From: Bacillus carboniphilus
GTDB taxonomy: Bacteria; Bacillota; Bacilli; Bacillales; JAIVKR01
Assembly (NCBI RefSeq): GCF_020524035.2
Contig: NZ_CP129013.1
Coordinates: 2,531,822 to 2,595,821, forward strand
Length of the DNA stretch: 64,000 nt
Direction of reading: 5' to 3'
The position numbers were made by a program, and so were the translations under genes. Under the pieces are notes generated by a model. It searched no databases. It was not told where the DNA came from and saw nothing but the letters and a program-made list of their open reading frames with translations. Numbering within the stretch: position 1 is the stretch's first letter; each line of letters begins with the position of its first letter. Of the stretch, positions 38,011 to 47,953 are shown in pieces.

Positions 38011-38676
38011 TTAGTTTTCCCCATTAACTTCTATCCACTTCTTCTGTAAAGAGGCTAATGTCAATTGTTCAGAAGACTTGATCCACCATCGTGCTCTTTG
38101 TAAATACTCGGCTTGTCCGATTCCAACTGAAAACATAGGTGTAGCCAATATTCCTTCGAGGCCCGCCTCACCATCTTCAATTGCCACACAAGATTCATAG
38201 GGAACGTTAAGTCGATCCGCCGCTGTTAAAAAGATTTCTGGGTCAGGTTTCCCTTTGATCAACGTCTTTGGATCAACTATAACATCAAAGTATGAGTCCA
38301 AGTTAAGCTTGTCTAACACGAATTTTGCATTCGAGCTTGATGAGGCAAGTCCCGTCTTAAGATTCGCCTCTTTCACTTCTTGTAAAAATTCTTTTATGCC
38401 AGGCAAAAGATAAGTTTCGTCTAGTTTCTCTAACCATTCTAGGTAATACGCATTTCTTTTTTCTCCTAAAGTAACAAGCTCTTCATGAGAATAATGTTTA
38501 CCTGATCTTTTCACTAGCTCTTCCATTAAAGAAAGTCGCGAGCGACCTTGAAAATATAAATTGTCTTCCTCTGTAAATGGAACATTTAGTTCATCTGCCA
38601 CTCTTTTCGTGGAATGATAGTAAAATTGAATTGTATCCACAATCACTCCATCTAAATCAAAAATAACGGCTTTCAT
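38011..38676 (-). CDS. HAD hydrolase, beta-phosphoglucomutase-like
   Basis: A 221-residue HAD-superfamily protein: nucleophile motif I in FDLDGVIVDT, a helical cap at about residues 18-85, motif II in ASSSS, and motifs III/IV in KGKPDPEIF and CVAIEDGEAG. Sequence style is that of beta-phosphoglucomutases and sugar-phosphate phosphatases. Its ATG overlaps the stop codon of the threonine dehydrogenase gene by one base (TAATG), so the two are translationally coupled. What it contributes to threonine breakdown is not clear. Confidence 0.8.
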   Translation of the reverse strand: MKAVIFDLDGVIVDTIQFYYHSTKRVADELNVPFTEEDNLYFQGRSRLSLMEELVKRSGKHYSHEELVTLGEKRNAYYLEWLEKLDETYLLPGIKEFLQEVKEANLKTGLASSSSNAKFVLDKLNLDSYFDVIVDPKTLIKGKPDPEIFLTAADRLNVPYESCVAIEDGEAGLEGILATPMFSVGIGQAEYLQRARWWIKSSEQLTLASLQKKWIEVNGEN

Positions 38677-39626
38677 TATGATATCAGTTTCACTTTCAAC
38701 TTTTGTAGCATATCTTCCGTCATGGCTTCTAAATCGTATTTCGCTCTAAATCCCCACTCTTGCTTCGCTGCGGATGCATCAATCGCATTTGGCCAGCTCT
38801 CAGCAATTTGTTGCCTAACAGGATCTACTTTATAACGAAGAGTAAAATCTGGAATAAACCGTTGGATTGATTGTCCAATCATTTCAGGTGATACACTCAT
38901 CGCCGAAACATTAAAGGCATTACGATGTATTAGTTTACTTGAGTCTGCTTCCATGAGATCAATAATTGATTTGACCGCATCAGGCATATACATCATATCC
39001 ATAAAGGTACCACGGTCAATAAATGATTCATAATGACCCTTCATCACAGCTTGATAATAAATATCTACAGCATAATCTGTCGTACCGCCACCAGGTAATG
39101 TTTCATAAGAGATCAGCCCTGGAAAGCGCAATCCTCTCGTATCTACGTTAAATTTGTGAAAGTAATAATCACTTAATAATTCTCCAGATACTTTATTCAC
39201 TCCATACATGGTCGTTGGTCTTTGGATTGTATCTTGGGGCGTTTGATCCTTTGGTGTACTAGGGCCAAAAGCACCGATGGAACTAGGCGTAAAAAATTGT
39301 AGGTTCAACTGCCTTGCTATTTCTAGTGCATTGACTAATCCCCCCATATTTAAATTCCATGCTAGGAGAGGTTTTTGTTCAGCCGTTGCTGATAACAAAG
39401 CCGCTAAATGAATGATCGTGTCCACTTGATGCTTTTTAGCTAAATCATGCATCCTTTCTCCATCTGTTACATCGAGTAATTCAAACGGACCCGATGTCAC
39501 TACCTTACTTCCATTATCGCGAATATCTGTTGCAATTATGTTTTCTTCTCCATAGATACCTCTCATTTCCATGACAAGCTCTGATCCTATTTGCCCAAGA
39601 GCCCCTGTCACTAACACTTTCTTCAT
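38676..39626 (-). CDS. L-threonine 3-dehydrogenase, SDR (epimerase-like) type
   Basis: A 316-residue extended SDR enzyme with the NAD-binding GALGQIG near the N-terminus, the serine in TPSSIGAFG and the catalytic YGVNK. The [22 protein letters not shown] region is characteristic of the SDR-type threonine dehydrogenase. It oxidises L-threonine to 2-amino-3-oxobutyrate, the substrate of Kbl encoded just upstream. The 81-base spacing and shared strand make an operon with kbl and the HAD gene. Confidence 0.87.
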   Translation of the reverse strand: MKKVLVTGALGQIGSELVMEMRGIYGEENIIATDIRDNGSKVVTSGPFELLDVTDGERMHDLAKKHQVDTIIHLAALLSATAEQKPLLAWNLNMGGLVNALEIARQLNLQFFTPSSIGAFGPSTPKDQTPQDTIQRPTTMYGVNKVSGELLSDYYFHKFNVDTRGLRFPGLISYETLPGGGTTDYAVDIYYQAVMKGHYESFIDRGTFMDMMYMPDAVKSIIDLMEADSSKLIHRNAFNVSAMSVSPEMIGQSIQRFIPDFTLRYKVDPVRQQIAESWPNAIDASAAKQEWGFRAKYDLEAMTEDMLQKLKVKLIS

Positions 39627-39707
39627 ATCTTCATTCCTCCATCAGTCAAAACTTTGATGACATTGAATATGAAAAGCGACCATTATTAAGCCGCTTTTCT
39701 CTGTTGT

Positions 39708-40898
39708 TTAAATGACGTCTAATTCCTTCCCCACTTTCTCATAGATCTTCAAGGCTTCATCAAGCATTTCTTTACTATGAGCGGCTGTCGGCATATTTCT
39801 TACTCTTCCTGTTCCTCTAGGGACCGTTGGAAAAACGATAGATTTCGCATAGACTCCTTCTTCATTCAGCCTTTTACTGAACGTTTGAGTCTTCACTTCA
39901 TCCCCAATAATACAAGGAGTAATCGGCGTTTCACTATGGCCAATATTAAAACCAAGTTTTTTCAGGCCCTCTTTTAAGTAGTCTGCATTCTCCCATAGAC
40001 GATCGCAAAGCTCTGTACTTGAAGAAATTAATTCAATCGATCCGATACAAGCTGCGATATCTGCTGGTGACAATGAAGTAGAAAATAAAAACGGACGGCT
40101 TCGCACCTTTAACCAGTCGATTAACTGTTGTTTCCCTGCGACATAACCGCCAACAACACCAATGGCTTTCGATAACGTTCCAATTTGAAAATCAACTTTA
40201 TTAGACAATCCAAAATGCTTAACTGTGCCCGCTCCCTTGCCAAGAACACCTGAGCCGTGCGCATCATCTACATATGTAATTAAGTCAAATTCCTCGGCAA
40301 TCTCAACAATCTCAGGTAGTTTGGCAATGTCCCCATCCATTGAGAAGACACCATCCGTAATCACCATGATTTTATTATAGTTGCCTGATTCTTTCGCTTC
40401 TTTCGCTTTTTGTCGTAAATCATCCATATCAGAATGATTAAACCGAATCACCTTTGCTTTAGACAATCTGCAACCATCAATAATAGAAGCGTGGTTTAAT
40501 TCATCAGATAAGATGGCATCGTTTTTATCCATTACAGCAGAAATGGCGGCCATGTTACAATTAAAACCAGATTGATAAGCAATCGCGGCTTCTGTATGTT
40601 TGAATGTTGCAAGAGCCTCTTCTAATTCAACGTGCAGCTTTAAGGTTCCATTAATCGTTCTTACAGCTCCAGCTCCAACTCCATATTGATCAATAGCGGC
40701 TTTTGCTTTTTCTTTTAAACGAACATCTGTTGCAAGCCCTAAGTAATTATTTGAAGATAAATTAATTCGCTCTCTCCCATTTATCTTTATCATTGGACCA
40801 TTCGCACTTTCAAGGGGGTCAATCTCATTGTAAAGACCTTTTTCTTTTAAATCGTGTAAATTATCTTTAAGAAAATCTGATAATAAATGACTTGTCAT
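39708..40898 (-). CDS. kbl: Glycine C-acetyltransferase (2-amino-3-ketobutyrate CoA ligase)
   Basis: A 396-residue PLP enzyme of the alpha-oxoamine synthase family. Key segments are [29 protein letters not shown] and the PLP-lysine motif GTLSKAIG. It splits 2-amino-3-oxobutyrate with CoA into glycine and acetyl-CoA. Adjacent threonine dehydrogenase makes that substrate. The HVELE variant and full length are normal for Kbl; a KAPA synthase (BioF) role is less likely because no biotin genes are near. Confidence 0.9.
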   Translation of the reverse strand: MTSHLLSDFLKDNLHDLKEKGLYNEIDPLESANGPMIKINGRERINLSSNNYLGLATDVRLKEKAKAAIDQYGVGAGAVRTINGTLKLHVELEEALATFKHTEAAIAYQSGFNCNMAAISAVMDKNDAILSDELNHASIIDGCRLSKAKVIRFNHSDMDDLRQKAKEAKESGNYNKIMVITDGVFSMDGDIAKLPEIVEIAEEFDLITYVDDAHGSGVLGKGAGTVKHFGLSNKVDFQIGTLSKAIGVVGGYVAGKQQLIDWLKVRSRPFLFSTSLSPADIAACIGSIELISSSTELCDRLWENADYLKEGLKKLGFNIGHSETPITPCIIGDEVKTQTFSKRLNEEGVYAKSIVFPTVPRGTGRVRNMPTAAHSKEMLDEALKIYEKVGKELDVI

Positions 40899-41190
40899 AA
40901 AATCGCCTCATTTCAATGTAATTTATAATACATAAACACCTGTCCATATAGAGAGAACAAATATTTGTAATAATCCTTATATTTTACCGCTGTTCATTAA
41001 TTATAATTTAACATAAATACGATAAATTGTTTACCCTACATAGACACAAAAAAAACTTTGAAAAAATATGATTTCATTTTCCTTTAATATTTGTTAAAAT
41101 TCATTTTGTTATTATGTGTATTTATTCACAAACTAAAATAAAAAGTGTGTATTGAAAATGTCGGGATAAAGGAAAGATAATAAAAGTATT
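40899..41190. other. AT-rich divergent spacer between kbl and the lactate permease gene
   Basis: No gene is visible. The stretch holds the promoters of two divergent operons and the redox-regulator-like palindrome listed separately. Confidence 0.5.
41114..41131. promoter_or_regulatory. Rex/Fnr-like palindrome upstream of the lactate permease gene
   Basis: ATGTGTATTTATTCACAA resembles the Rex consensus TTGTGAANNNNTTCACAA with two mismatches, all in the left half, and also TGTGA-N6-TCACA with one mismatch. Lactate genes of Bacilli are commonly under Rex control. Confidence 0.4.
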
Positions 41191-41248
41191 CTATTAGTGC
41201 GTGTTCAAGGCAATAATTTTTCATGACTTTTTGAACAATCTCTATTAA
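41191..41248. mobile_element. MITE-like element, internally deleted copy 3 (44 bp)
   Basis: Only the two ends remain: TGCGTGTTCAAG joined to CATGACTTTTTGAACAATCT. It is bounded by CTATTAG (41191-41197) and CTATTAA (41242-41248), matching at six of seven positions. It lies about 50 bases upstream of the lactate permease start codon. Confidence 0.65.
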
Positions 41249-41295
41249 ATAAGACCAATTTACTTTTTTAACAACCATTATAAAGGGTGATTATT

Positions 41296-42948
41296 ATGAA
41301 CTTTATTGAATTAATAACAGCATCAACGCCAATATTAGCTGTCTTTATTTTTCTTGTTATTTTAAGATTACCAGCAACGAAAGCCATGCCAATTAGCTTA
41401 ATTATTACAGCACTCCTTGCTTTAACGGTGTGGAAAATTCCAACCATTCAAGTAGTCGCTTCTACTTTCGAAGGGATTATTATCGCCATTTCGATTTTAT
41501 GGATTGTGTTTGGTGCCATTCTTCTTCTCAATACGCTAACAAATAGTGGTGCACTTGATTCGATTCGAAACGGATTTATGAGTATCTCAGGAGACCGCCG
41601 CGTCCAAGTCATTATTATCGCTTGGTTATTCGGTTCATTCATTGAAGGTGCCGCTGGGTTTGGAACGCCTGCTGCGATCGCAGCTCCTCTGCTGGTGGCT
41701 TTGGGGTTTGCTCCTCTTGCTGCCGTTACAGTTGCGCTCATTGCTGATAGTAGTGCGGTTTCATTCGGAGCGGTCGGAACTCCAATTATCGTTGGGGTTG
41801 AACAAGGATTAAGAGAAGAAGGTCAAATTGCTTCTCATGTCTCTTCTTACATTGGAGATGGCTCAATGGGCGAGTTACTCCAATCGGTTGCGACCGGGGC
41901 CGTTTTAATCGATGTAATTGTCGGGTCGTTCATTCCTTTAATTCTAGTCGTTATGCTCACAAGATTTTTTGGCGAAAATCGTTCTTGGAAAGAAGGATTG
42001 GCGATTTGGAAATTTGCCTTATTTGCAGGGTTAAGCTTTACTTTACCTGCCTTAACCGTTGCTTTCCTTTTAGGGCCTGAATTCCCTTCGATCATAGGTG
42101 GTCTTGTCGGACTAGCGATTGTAGTACCGGCTGCTAAAAGAGGATTTTTACTTCCTGATAAAGTATGGGACTTTGATGGAGAAAAAGAAATCAATGTAAG
42201 TGAAGAGGAAAGTAAAGAAAACAAAATTCCAGTCTGGTTAGCTTGGACGCCTTACTTAATTGTTGCGATTTTACTTGTCTTAACACGATTAGAAGTGCTG
42301 CCTTTAAAAGAGGCTCTCACGTCTATTAAAGTTGGATGGGACAATATCCTTGGAACTGATATTAAAGCTAGCTTCCAACCTTTATATCTACCTGGTACGA
42401 TCTTTTTAATCACCGTTTTAATAACAATCTTATTACACAAAATGCAAGGAGCGGCGGTTGCAAAGACGTTTAAAGAATCAGGTATTGCTCTTATTGGTAG
42501 TGCCATTGCTCTTGGAACAGCAGTACCAATGGTTCGAATATTCATAAACTCAGGATTAAATGACGCAGGATTGATGAGCATGCCGATGGAACTTGCCACG
42601 CTTGTCTCCAATCTTGTTGGTGGCGCATGGCCGATTGTTGCTCCTTTTATTGGTGCGCTAGGTTCGTTTATTTCAGGAAGTGCTACGTTTAGTAATATGA
42701 TGTTCTCTCTTTTCCAATTTAGTGTGGCGGATCAGCTCGCCATTGACCCAGAGAAAGTACTATCTCTTCAAGTGCTCGGTGCCAACGCCGGTAACATGGT
42801 TTGTGTGTTAAACGTTGTTGCGGCAGCTTCCGTAGTAGGATTAGTCGGAAAAGAAGGATCCATTATTCGTATGACACTTGTACCAATGATTTATTACTCT
42901 CTATTCGCAGGAATCATTGGATTTATTGCTATACAGTTCATAATGTAA
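41296..42948 (+). CDS. lctP: L-lactate permease (LctP/LldP family)
   Basis: A 550-residue protein with about 13 hydrophobic segments. Family signatures are the [20 protein letters not shown] block, [13 protein letters not shown], and the C-terminal [18 protein letters not shown] and [15 protein letters not shown]. It imports L-lactate (and glycolate) with protons. The ATG at 41296 follows AAAGGGTGA; the in-frame GTG at 41287 lies in the ribosome site. No lactate dehydrogenase or Lut genes are adjacent in the window. Confidence 0.92.
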   Translation: MNFIELITASTPILAVFIFLVILRLPATKAMPISLIITALLALTVWKIPTIQVVASTFEGIIIAISILWIVFGAILLLNTLTNSGALDSIRNGFMSISGDRRVQVIIIAWLFGSFIEGAAGFGTPAAIAAPLLVALGFAPLAAVTVALIADSSAVSFGAVGTPIIVGVEQGLREEGQIASHVSSYIGDGSMGELLQSVATGAVLIDVIVGSFIPLILVVMLTRFFGENRSWKEGLAIWKFALFAGLSFTLPALTVAFLLGPEFPSIIGGLVGLAIVVPAAKRGFLLPDKVWDFDGEKEINVSEEESKENKIPVWLAWTPYLIVAILLVLTRLEVLPLKEALTSIKVGWDNILGTDIKASFQPLYLPGTIFLITVLITILLHKMQGAAVAKTFKESGIALIGSAIALGTAVPMVRIFINSGLNDAGLMSMPMELATLVSNLVGGAWPIVAPFIGALGSFISGSATFSNMMFSLFQFSVADQLAIDPEKVLSLQVLGANAGNMVCVLNVVAAASVVGLVGKEGSIIRMTLVPMIYYSLFAGIIGFIAIQFIM

Positions 42949-42960
42949 AGTTTCGAAGAT

Positions 42961-42998
42961 ACAACCTTTCTTTTTCTAGGAGGTTGTTTCTTTTTTTG
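42961..42998 (+). terminator. Terminator after the lactate permease gene
   Basis: ACAACCT pairs with AGGTTGT and is followed by a T-rich run. Confidence 0.7.
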
Positions 42999-43049
42999 TT
43001 TTAATACTGTAATATTTTAGTATCAACACCCTTATTGGAGGACACGTCT

Positions 43050-43280
43050 ATGTCTAAAAAAAAGAAATACATATCGAAAAAGAAATGGTCCATTACTTTA
43101 TTGCTCTGCTTTTTCCTCCCCTTTTTTGGTGCACATCGTTTTTTTGTCGGTAAGGTTCGTTCCGGCGTATTCATGCTCATTACTTTAGGTGGACTTGGCA
43201 TCTGGTCTGTCGCCGACCTCATTATGATTATCACTGGTAATTTTAAAGATAACGAAGGAAAACTTATAAAAACACCTTAA
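43050..43280 (+). CDS. TM2 domain protein
   Basis: A 76-residue protein of the TM2 family: a basic N-terminus, then two hydrophobic helices joined by FGAHRFFVGKVRSG, and the GLGIWSVADLIMI segment. Function of the family is unknown. The ATG at 43050 follows GGAGGAC. A second TM2 gene lies about 1 kb away on the opposite strand, giving a convergent pair. Confidence 0.82.
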   Translation: MSKKKKYISKKKWSITLLLCFFLPFFGAHRFFVGKVRSGVFMLITLGGLGIWSVADLIMIITGNFKDNEGKLIKTP

Positions 43281-43415
43281 TTAGAGGAGCTGTTTAAGAA
43301 ATCGGGAACTCACTTATCTTGGAGCTCCCTATCTCTGATACTTCCTACACCATTAAAAAAATAACATAAAGTTTTTGAAATAAATGAAATGATCCGTCCA
43401 CTCTTCACCCTCGTA

Positions 43416-43588
43416 ACTAAACGACTCCGCACTAAAGTACGGAGGTTTCTCGTAGGCGGACTGAACCGCCTACGAGTTTTATCGGCTAAAGCCGACTAAA
43501 AGAAATGCTACTAAAAGTAGGTGGTTTTATACCACACCTCCTGCTACGCAGGTGCTTCCGCAAGCTAAAGCTAGATATAGAAAATAAA
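43416..43588 (+). repeat. 173-bp hairpin-string element, copy A
   Basis: In 173 bases there are eight short hairpins in a row: CTCCG/CGGAG, CTCGTAGGCGG/CCGCCTACGAG, TCGGCT/AGCCGA, CTACT/AGTAG, GTGGT/ACCAC, CCTGC/GCAGG, GCTT/AAGC and AGCT/AGCT. Copy B at 44895-45067 has the same length and about one difference. The style (hairpin with TAAA loop followed by GGTTTCTCG) recalls ends of IS200/IS605-type elements or their omega-RNA, but no tnpA or tnpB is present. Copy A abuts the truncated end of a GNAT gene. Confidence 0.75.
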
Positions 43589-43790
43589 ACCTTTTCGAAT
43601 ACATTCAAATTCCATCCCCACACTCTCAGCTAATTTCATAGAAGGTGTATTATCAAGGTTAATATGAGCTTCAATTCGATGGAATTTCAAGTGGTTAAAT
43701 GCAAAATTTAAAGCTTCTTCTACGGCTCCTTTTCCGTATCCGTTTCTCCAATGTTGATTATGAATGGTATACCCTATTGATAAGTTTTTA
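43573..43790 (-). pseudogene. Truncated GNAT acetyltransferase remnant
   Basis: On the minus strand about 70 residues of a RimJ/RimL-type GNAT are readable: an acetyl-CoA site GYTIHNQHWRNGYGKGAVEEA and then HRIEAHINLDNTPSMKLAESVGMEFECIRKG. The N-terminal half is missing (it stops at the junction with the next gene) and the C-terminus runs into hairpin element copy A, which supplies the stop codon. It is clearly a decayed fragment. Confidence 0.7.
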
Positions 43791-44039
43791 GTGATTTAAC
43801 AAAAGCAAAATTCCAGTAGTAAAACTAATAAACAGTAGATTAACAATAATCATTTCCTTATTTGGTTCAGACTTCTTCGATTCTATAAAAACTCTTCTCA
43901 ATATTATTGATACAGTAATTACAATAAAGCTATAGAGAATCACCTTGTTTAATACAGGAAAGTAATCTTTGGTATATAAAAAAACAATCAAAAATAAAAA
44001 AGAAAATAAAAATGTAAATAATTCTTTGAACTTATCCAT
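43788..44039 (-). CDS. Small unknown membrane protein
   Basis: An 83-residue protein with three hydrophobic helices (about residues 5-22, 30-48 and 63-80). No family recognised. The ATG at 44039 follows GGGGA; the in-frame ATG at 44060 is less well placed. Its stop codon lies at the broken edge of the GNAT remnant, so it may have arrived with the rearrangement or lost downstream sequence. Confidence 0.5.
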   Translation of the reverse strand: MDKFKELFTFLFSFLFLIVFLYTKDYFPVLNKVILYSFIVITVSIILRRVFIESKKSEPNKEMIIVNLLFISFTTGILLLLNH

Positions 44040-44150
44040 AACAAAATCCCCTTTCCTCATCCATTATACGACAGAAAAGAGAAAAGGTTTCAAACTGACC
44101 TACGAATATAATGTTTAGTAGTAATTAGTTCAAACAAAAAAACACCCTTA

Positions 44151-44360
44151 TCAGGATGCTTTTATCGGATTACCTTCTTTATCTTTGAAACTACCAACAA
44201 TGATCATAATAAAATCAATCAATACCCATATCCCAAATCCGCCACCTGTAATAAGCATTAGAATTCCTGTACCGATCTTTCCGACATAGAAACGGTGTAC
44301 ACCTAGTACACCTAGGAAGAAACATAATAATAACGTGGCTACCCAATTTTTCTCTGACAT
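44151..44360 (-). CDS. TM2 domain protein
   Basis: A 69-residue TM2 protein: NWVATLLLCFFLGVLGVHRFYVG, then GFGIWVLIDFIMII and a GSFKDKEGNPIK tail. It is similar throughout to the TM2 protein at 43050 but not identical, so the two are diverged paralogues. GGAGA lies upstream of the ATG. A terminator stem (GCATCC/GGGTG plus T run) overlaps its stop codon at about 44140-44163. Function unknown. Confidence 0.82.
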   Translation of the reverse strand: MSEKNWVATLLLCFFLGVLGVHRFYVGKIGTGILMLITGGGFGIWVLIDFIMIIVGSFKDKEGNPIKAS

Positions 44361-44894
44361 ATTGCATCTCTCCTGTTTAAATAAAATAATTGCAAAAGAC
44401 TTTCATATTAAATTATACGATATAAAGGAGATAAAGTTTCAAATACATAATATTTAGTTTTTTTAAAAATAATAATATTAAGAGCCACCACGCATCCACG
44501 TTTATTCCCTGTTTAGTTCACGGTGGCTCGCACAAAAAAAGCACCCTGTTGGATGCTCCTATTTCATAGATTCATTATGACAAAATTTACTCTCTTTCAA
44601 TCTGAAATCTCCTCTTCATGCACTTTTCTCTAAAGATGAACCCTGTTTTCTCCATATGATTTAGTTTGTATACACTAGGACATCACACACTCCATTATGT
44701 ATCTCCTTCTTTTAAAAAAATGATAGAAATTTAATTTATCATAGGTTACTTTTGTGGAAAACCATTTTCTTTCAACAATTAATGAACTAACATTGTACTT
44801 CTTTAAAAATTACTCTGAATAAGGATAGAGGTATACCTTTCATATTATAAAATCGAGCTTATTCATTAATTGTAGTCAACTTTTTAGTACAATC
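44361..44894. other. Non-coding gap with an orphan hairpin
   Basis: No gene is visible in 530 AT-rich bases. The gap contains a perfect 8-bp stem, GAGCCACC (44482-44489) with GGTGGCTC (44522-44529), and directly after it a terminator-like GCACCC/GGATGC at 44541-44556 with an A run on its left. Confidence 0.5.
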
Positions 44895-45067
44895 ACTAAA
44901 CGACTCCGCACTAAAGTACGGAGGTTTCTCGTAGGCGGACTGAACCGCCTACGAGTTTTATCGGCTAAAGCCGACTAAAAGAAATGCTACTAAAAGTAGG
45001 TGGTTTTATACCACACCTCCTGCTACGCAGGTGCTTCCGCAAGCTAAAGCTAGGTATAGAAAATAAA
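44895..45067 (+). repeat. 173-bp hairpin-string element, copy B
   Basis: Same orientation, same length and almost the same sequence as copy A (GGTATAG for GATATAG near the end). It lies between the TM2 gene and the 3' end of topB, just outside the topB terminator. Flanking bases differ from copy A, so the repeated unit is sharply delimited. Confidence 0.75.
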
Positions 45068-45090
45068 CCCCGAATTTTTATATATAGATA

Positions 45091-45120
45091 AAAAGATGCC
45101 TGATTCAACAGGCATCTTTT
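45091..45120 (-). terminator. Terminator of topB
   Basis: AAAAGATGCCTG pairs with CAGGCATCTTTT around a six-base loop, directly after the topB stop codon. Confidence 0.85.
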
Positions 45121-45121
45121 C

Positions 45122-47310
45122 TCATTCATCAATCTTTATTCCTTTTAAAAGTTCTGCAAACGGATTGTTCGCTGGTTCTTCTTTATTTTGTTGATTCAAA
45201 TATTTTTTCACCGTACGTTTATCGACTTTTCCTTTTCCTTCTTTTTTACGACGGGCTTCAAAAGAAGATAACTTTTCTCGGTATCCACACTTACACGTAA
45301 ATATTTGCCCATCCCCTTCGCCCCGTAGCTCCATTTTCTTTTTGCAACGTGGACAACGGGCATTGGTGAAACGAGCGACGTTTTTCTTATGACCGCATTC
45401 CCTATCTTGGCAAACGAGCATCTTCCCTTTCTTCCCATTTACCTCGAGCATCGGCTTTCCACAATCAGGACACGACTTCGTTGAAACATTGTCATGGCGA
45501 TATTTTTTATCACTTGCTTTTATTTCCGATACAACTTCTTTCGTGTACTCTTTTATTTCATTTATAAATGTTTCTTTCTTTAGCTTTCCATTGGCAATGA
45601 GCTCTAATTTTTTCTCCCATTCGGCTGTAGTCAATGGAGATCTCAGTTCCTCTGGAACTAAATCTAACAGCTGGCGACCTTTGGAGGTAATATAAATTTC
45701 CTTCCCTCCACGTTTTTCTATTAAGAAAGAAGAAAACAGCTTTTCGATGATATCTGCACGAGTCGCTACTGTTCCTAATCCCCCTGTTGATTTTAGGGTG
45801 TCAGCCAATTGCTTATTTTTCGTTTCCATATATTTTGTCGGATTTTCCATGGCTGATAGGAGTGTCGCCTCCGTAAAGCGTGAAGGAGGCTTGGTTTGAC
45901 CTGACGTTTGCGACATCAATTGCACCTTCATTACATCGCCTTTTTGAACACGTGGGATCGTTTGATCTTTAATGTCATCAGATAGATCTTCATCATCCAT
46001 TCCACTTTGAAAAACTTCTTTCCAACCAGGTTTAATGACGGTTTTTCCTTTTGCAAAAAACTGTTCCTTCCCTATCTTGGCTTGAACTGTTACTTGTTCA
46101 TATTCATGGGGAGGTAATAAGACTGCTAAGAAACGTTTAACAACAAGGTCATATATTTTTCTTTCCTTATCAGTAAAGGCTTGATAGTTAACAAATTGTT
46201 CTGTCGGAATAATTGCATGATGGTCACTAACTTTCGCATCGTCAACGAAACGTTTTGAAGGTTTAATTGGTTTTTGTAAAACTTTATTTGCTATCGAACG
46301 ATATTCACCTATTCCACAAGCTTTTAAACGTTCGGGAATCGTCGAAACAATATCGGATGAAAGATAACGCGAATCTGTACGTGGATAGGTTAACACTTTA
46401 TGCTGCTCATAAAGCTTTTGCATAATGGACAACGTTTCTTTCGCTGAATAGCCAAACCTTTTATTAGCTTCACGCTGAAGCTCTGTTAAATCATATAATG
46501 CTGGTGCATTTGTTTTTTTCGCTTTTCGATCAATGGATGTAACCGTTGCATCTAGTCTATCCAATTCTTTAATCATTGTATCGATTTTGTCTTTATTGAA
46601 ACTTCTCGTGTTTCCTCGTTCATCTTGCCAGTTTAAAGTCAATAGATTCGTTTGCGCCTCAATACTATAATAGGTTTGTGGTTTAAAATGATTAATTTCA
46701 TCTTCTCTCGCTAAAATCATCGCTACCGTAGGAGTTTGCACACGACCACAATTCAATTGTGCATTAAAACGTGTCGTAAGAGCTCGAGTAGCATTTAACC
46801 CAATATACCAATCAGCCTCAGAACGTGCGACTGCAGCTTGATATAAGGTTTCGTAAGCTTTTCCATCCTTTAGTTTATTGAACCCTTCCTTTATCGCCTT
46901 ATCAGTAACAGAAGAAATCCAAAGACGCTTAATTGGCTTTTTTACTTTTGCATTGGCAATAATCCAACGAGCCACTAACTCCCCTTCACGCCCTGCATCT
47001 GTTGCGATAATAATCTCACCTACATCCTTGCGGTGAAGTTGAGATTTTACTGCATGGAATTGCTTACTCGTTTTCTTTATGACAGTCAATTTCAACCGCT
47101 CTGGCGCATTGGTAAATCCTCAAGCTTCCACGATTTATATTTTTGATCATACGTTTCTGGATCGGCTAAAGTCACTAAATGGCCTAACGCCCAAGTCACG
47201 ATATATTGATTTCCTTCTAGGTAACCGTTGCCCTTTTTCTTACATCCTAAAACGCGTGCAATGTCTCGAGCTACTGAAGGCTTTTCAGCTAATACTACTG
47301 TTTTACTCAT
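45122..47310 (-). pseudogene. topB: DNA topoisomerase III TopB, single frameshift
   Basis: Two frames together give about 729 residues of a type IA topoisomerase. They include the N-terminal [18 protein letters not shown], the toprim acidic motif DAGREGELVARW, the active-site tyrosine in TYPRTDSRYL and two C-terminal zinc ribbons (CPDCGKP...CQDRECG and CPRCKKK...CKCG). It relaxes and decatenates DNA. The break lies at 47103 after DLPM; restoring one base gives [15 protein letters not shown]. The enzyme is complete apart from that, so a sequence error is likely. Confidence 0.88.
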
Positions 47311-47515
47311 AAAAACATCCTTTCTATTTACCCGCTTCTAGTATATCACGTCAGTAAGATAGACATTACTTTGATTGAAGGGATTAGAGACCTTTAAAAC
47401 CAACAGGAAATAAAGTATTTTTAAAGTGATTATCCTTACATTTTTACTAGGATAAATTTAGTATGATAAAATAGAGGTAGAAATTATCAGTTTGATCAAC
47501 TAGGGGGAATGGATA

Positions 47516-47953
47516 ATGACACATCAATATGAGAAAATTCTTGTGGCAGTAGACGGTTCTAATCAAGCAGAGTTTGCTTTTAAAAAAGCGATAGCCATTG
47601 CAAAAAGAAACCATGCTGAGTTAATCATTGCCCATGTATTGGATACACGTTTTGGAGCAGTAGAAGCTTATGACCCAGGTATTGTCCATCGCGTAGAGTA
47701 TCATGCAAAAGATTTATTAGAAAAATACGAGAAACAAGCAGAAGAAGCTGGTTTAACAGAAGTGACGATCCATTTAGGACATGGTTCAGCTAAACATAAA
47801 ATTGCTAAAGATGTAGCTCCGATGTTTGACGTTGATTTGATCATTTGTGGTGCTACTGGATTAAATGCCGTTGAACGATTCTTTATGGGTAGCGTCTCAG
47901 AACATATTACACGTCACGCGCAATGTGATGTATTAATTGTTCGTTCAAAATAA
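47516..47953 (+). CDS. Universal stress protein (UspA family)
   Basis: A 145-residue single-domain Usp. The N-terminal strand ILVAVDGSNQAEFAF and the C-terminal nucleotide loop GATGLNAVERFFMGSVSEHI (Gx2Gx9GS type) mark the ATP-binding subfamily. Role in stress survival is inferred from the family. AGGGGGA lies upstream of the ATG. It is monocistronic and followed by a repeat and then a distant terminator. Confidence 0.87.
   Translation: MTHQYEKILVAVDGSNQAEFAFKKAIAIAKRNHAELIIAHVLDTRFGAVEAYDPGIVHRVEYHAKDLLEKYEKQAEEAGLTEVTIHLGHGSAKHKIAKDVAPMFDVDLIICGATGLNAVERFFMGSVSEHITRHAQCDVLIVRSK

Noticed and set aside
41448-42611. Three minus-strand frames within the lactate permease gene
   Set aside because: They mirror the hydrophobic coding strand and have no start signals.
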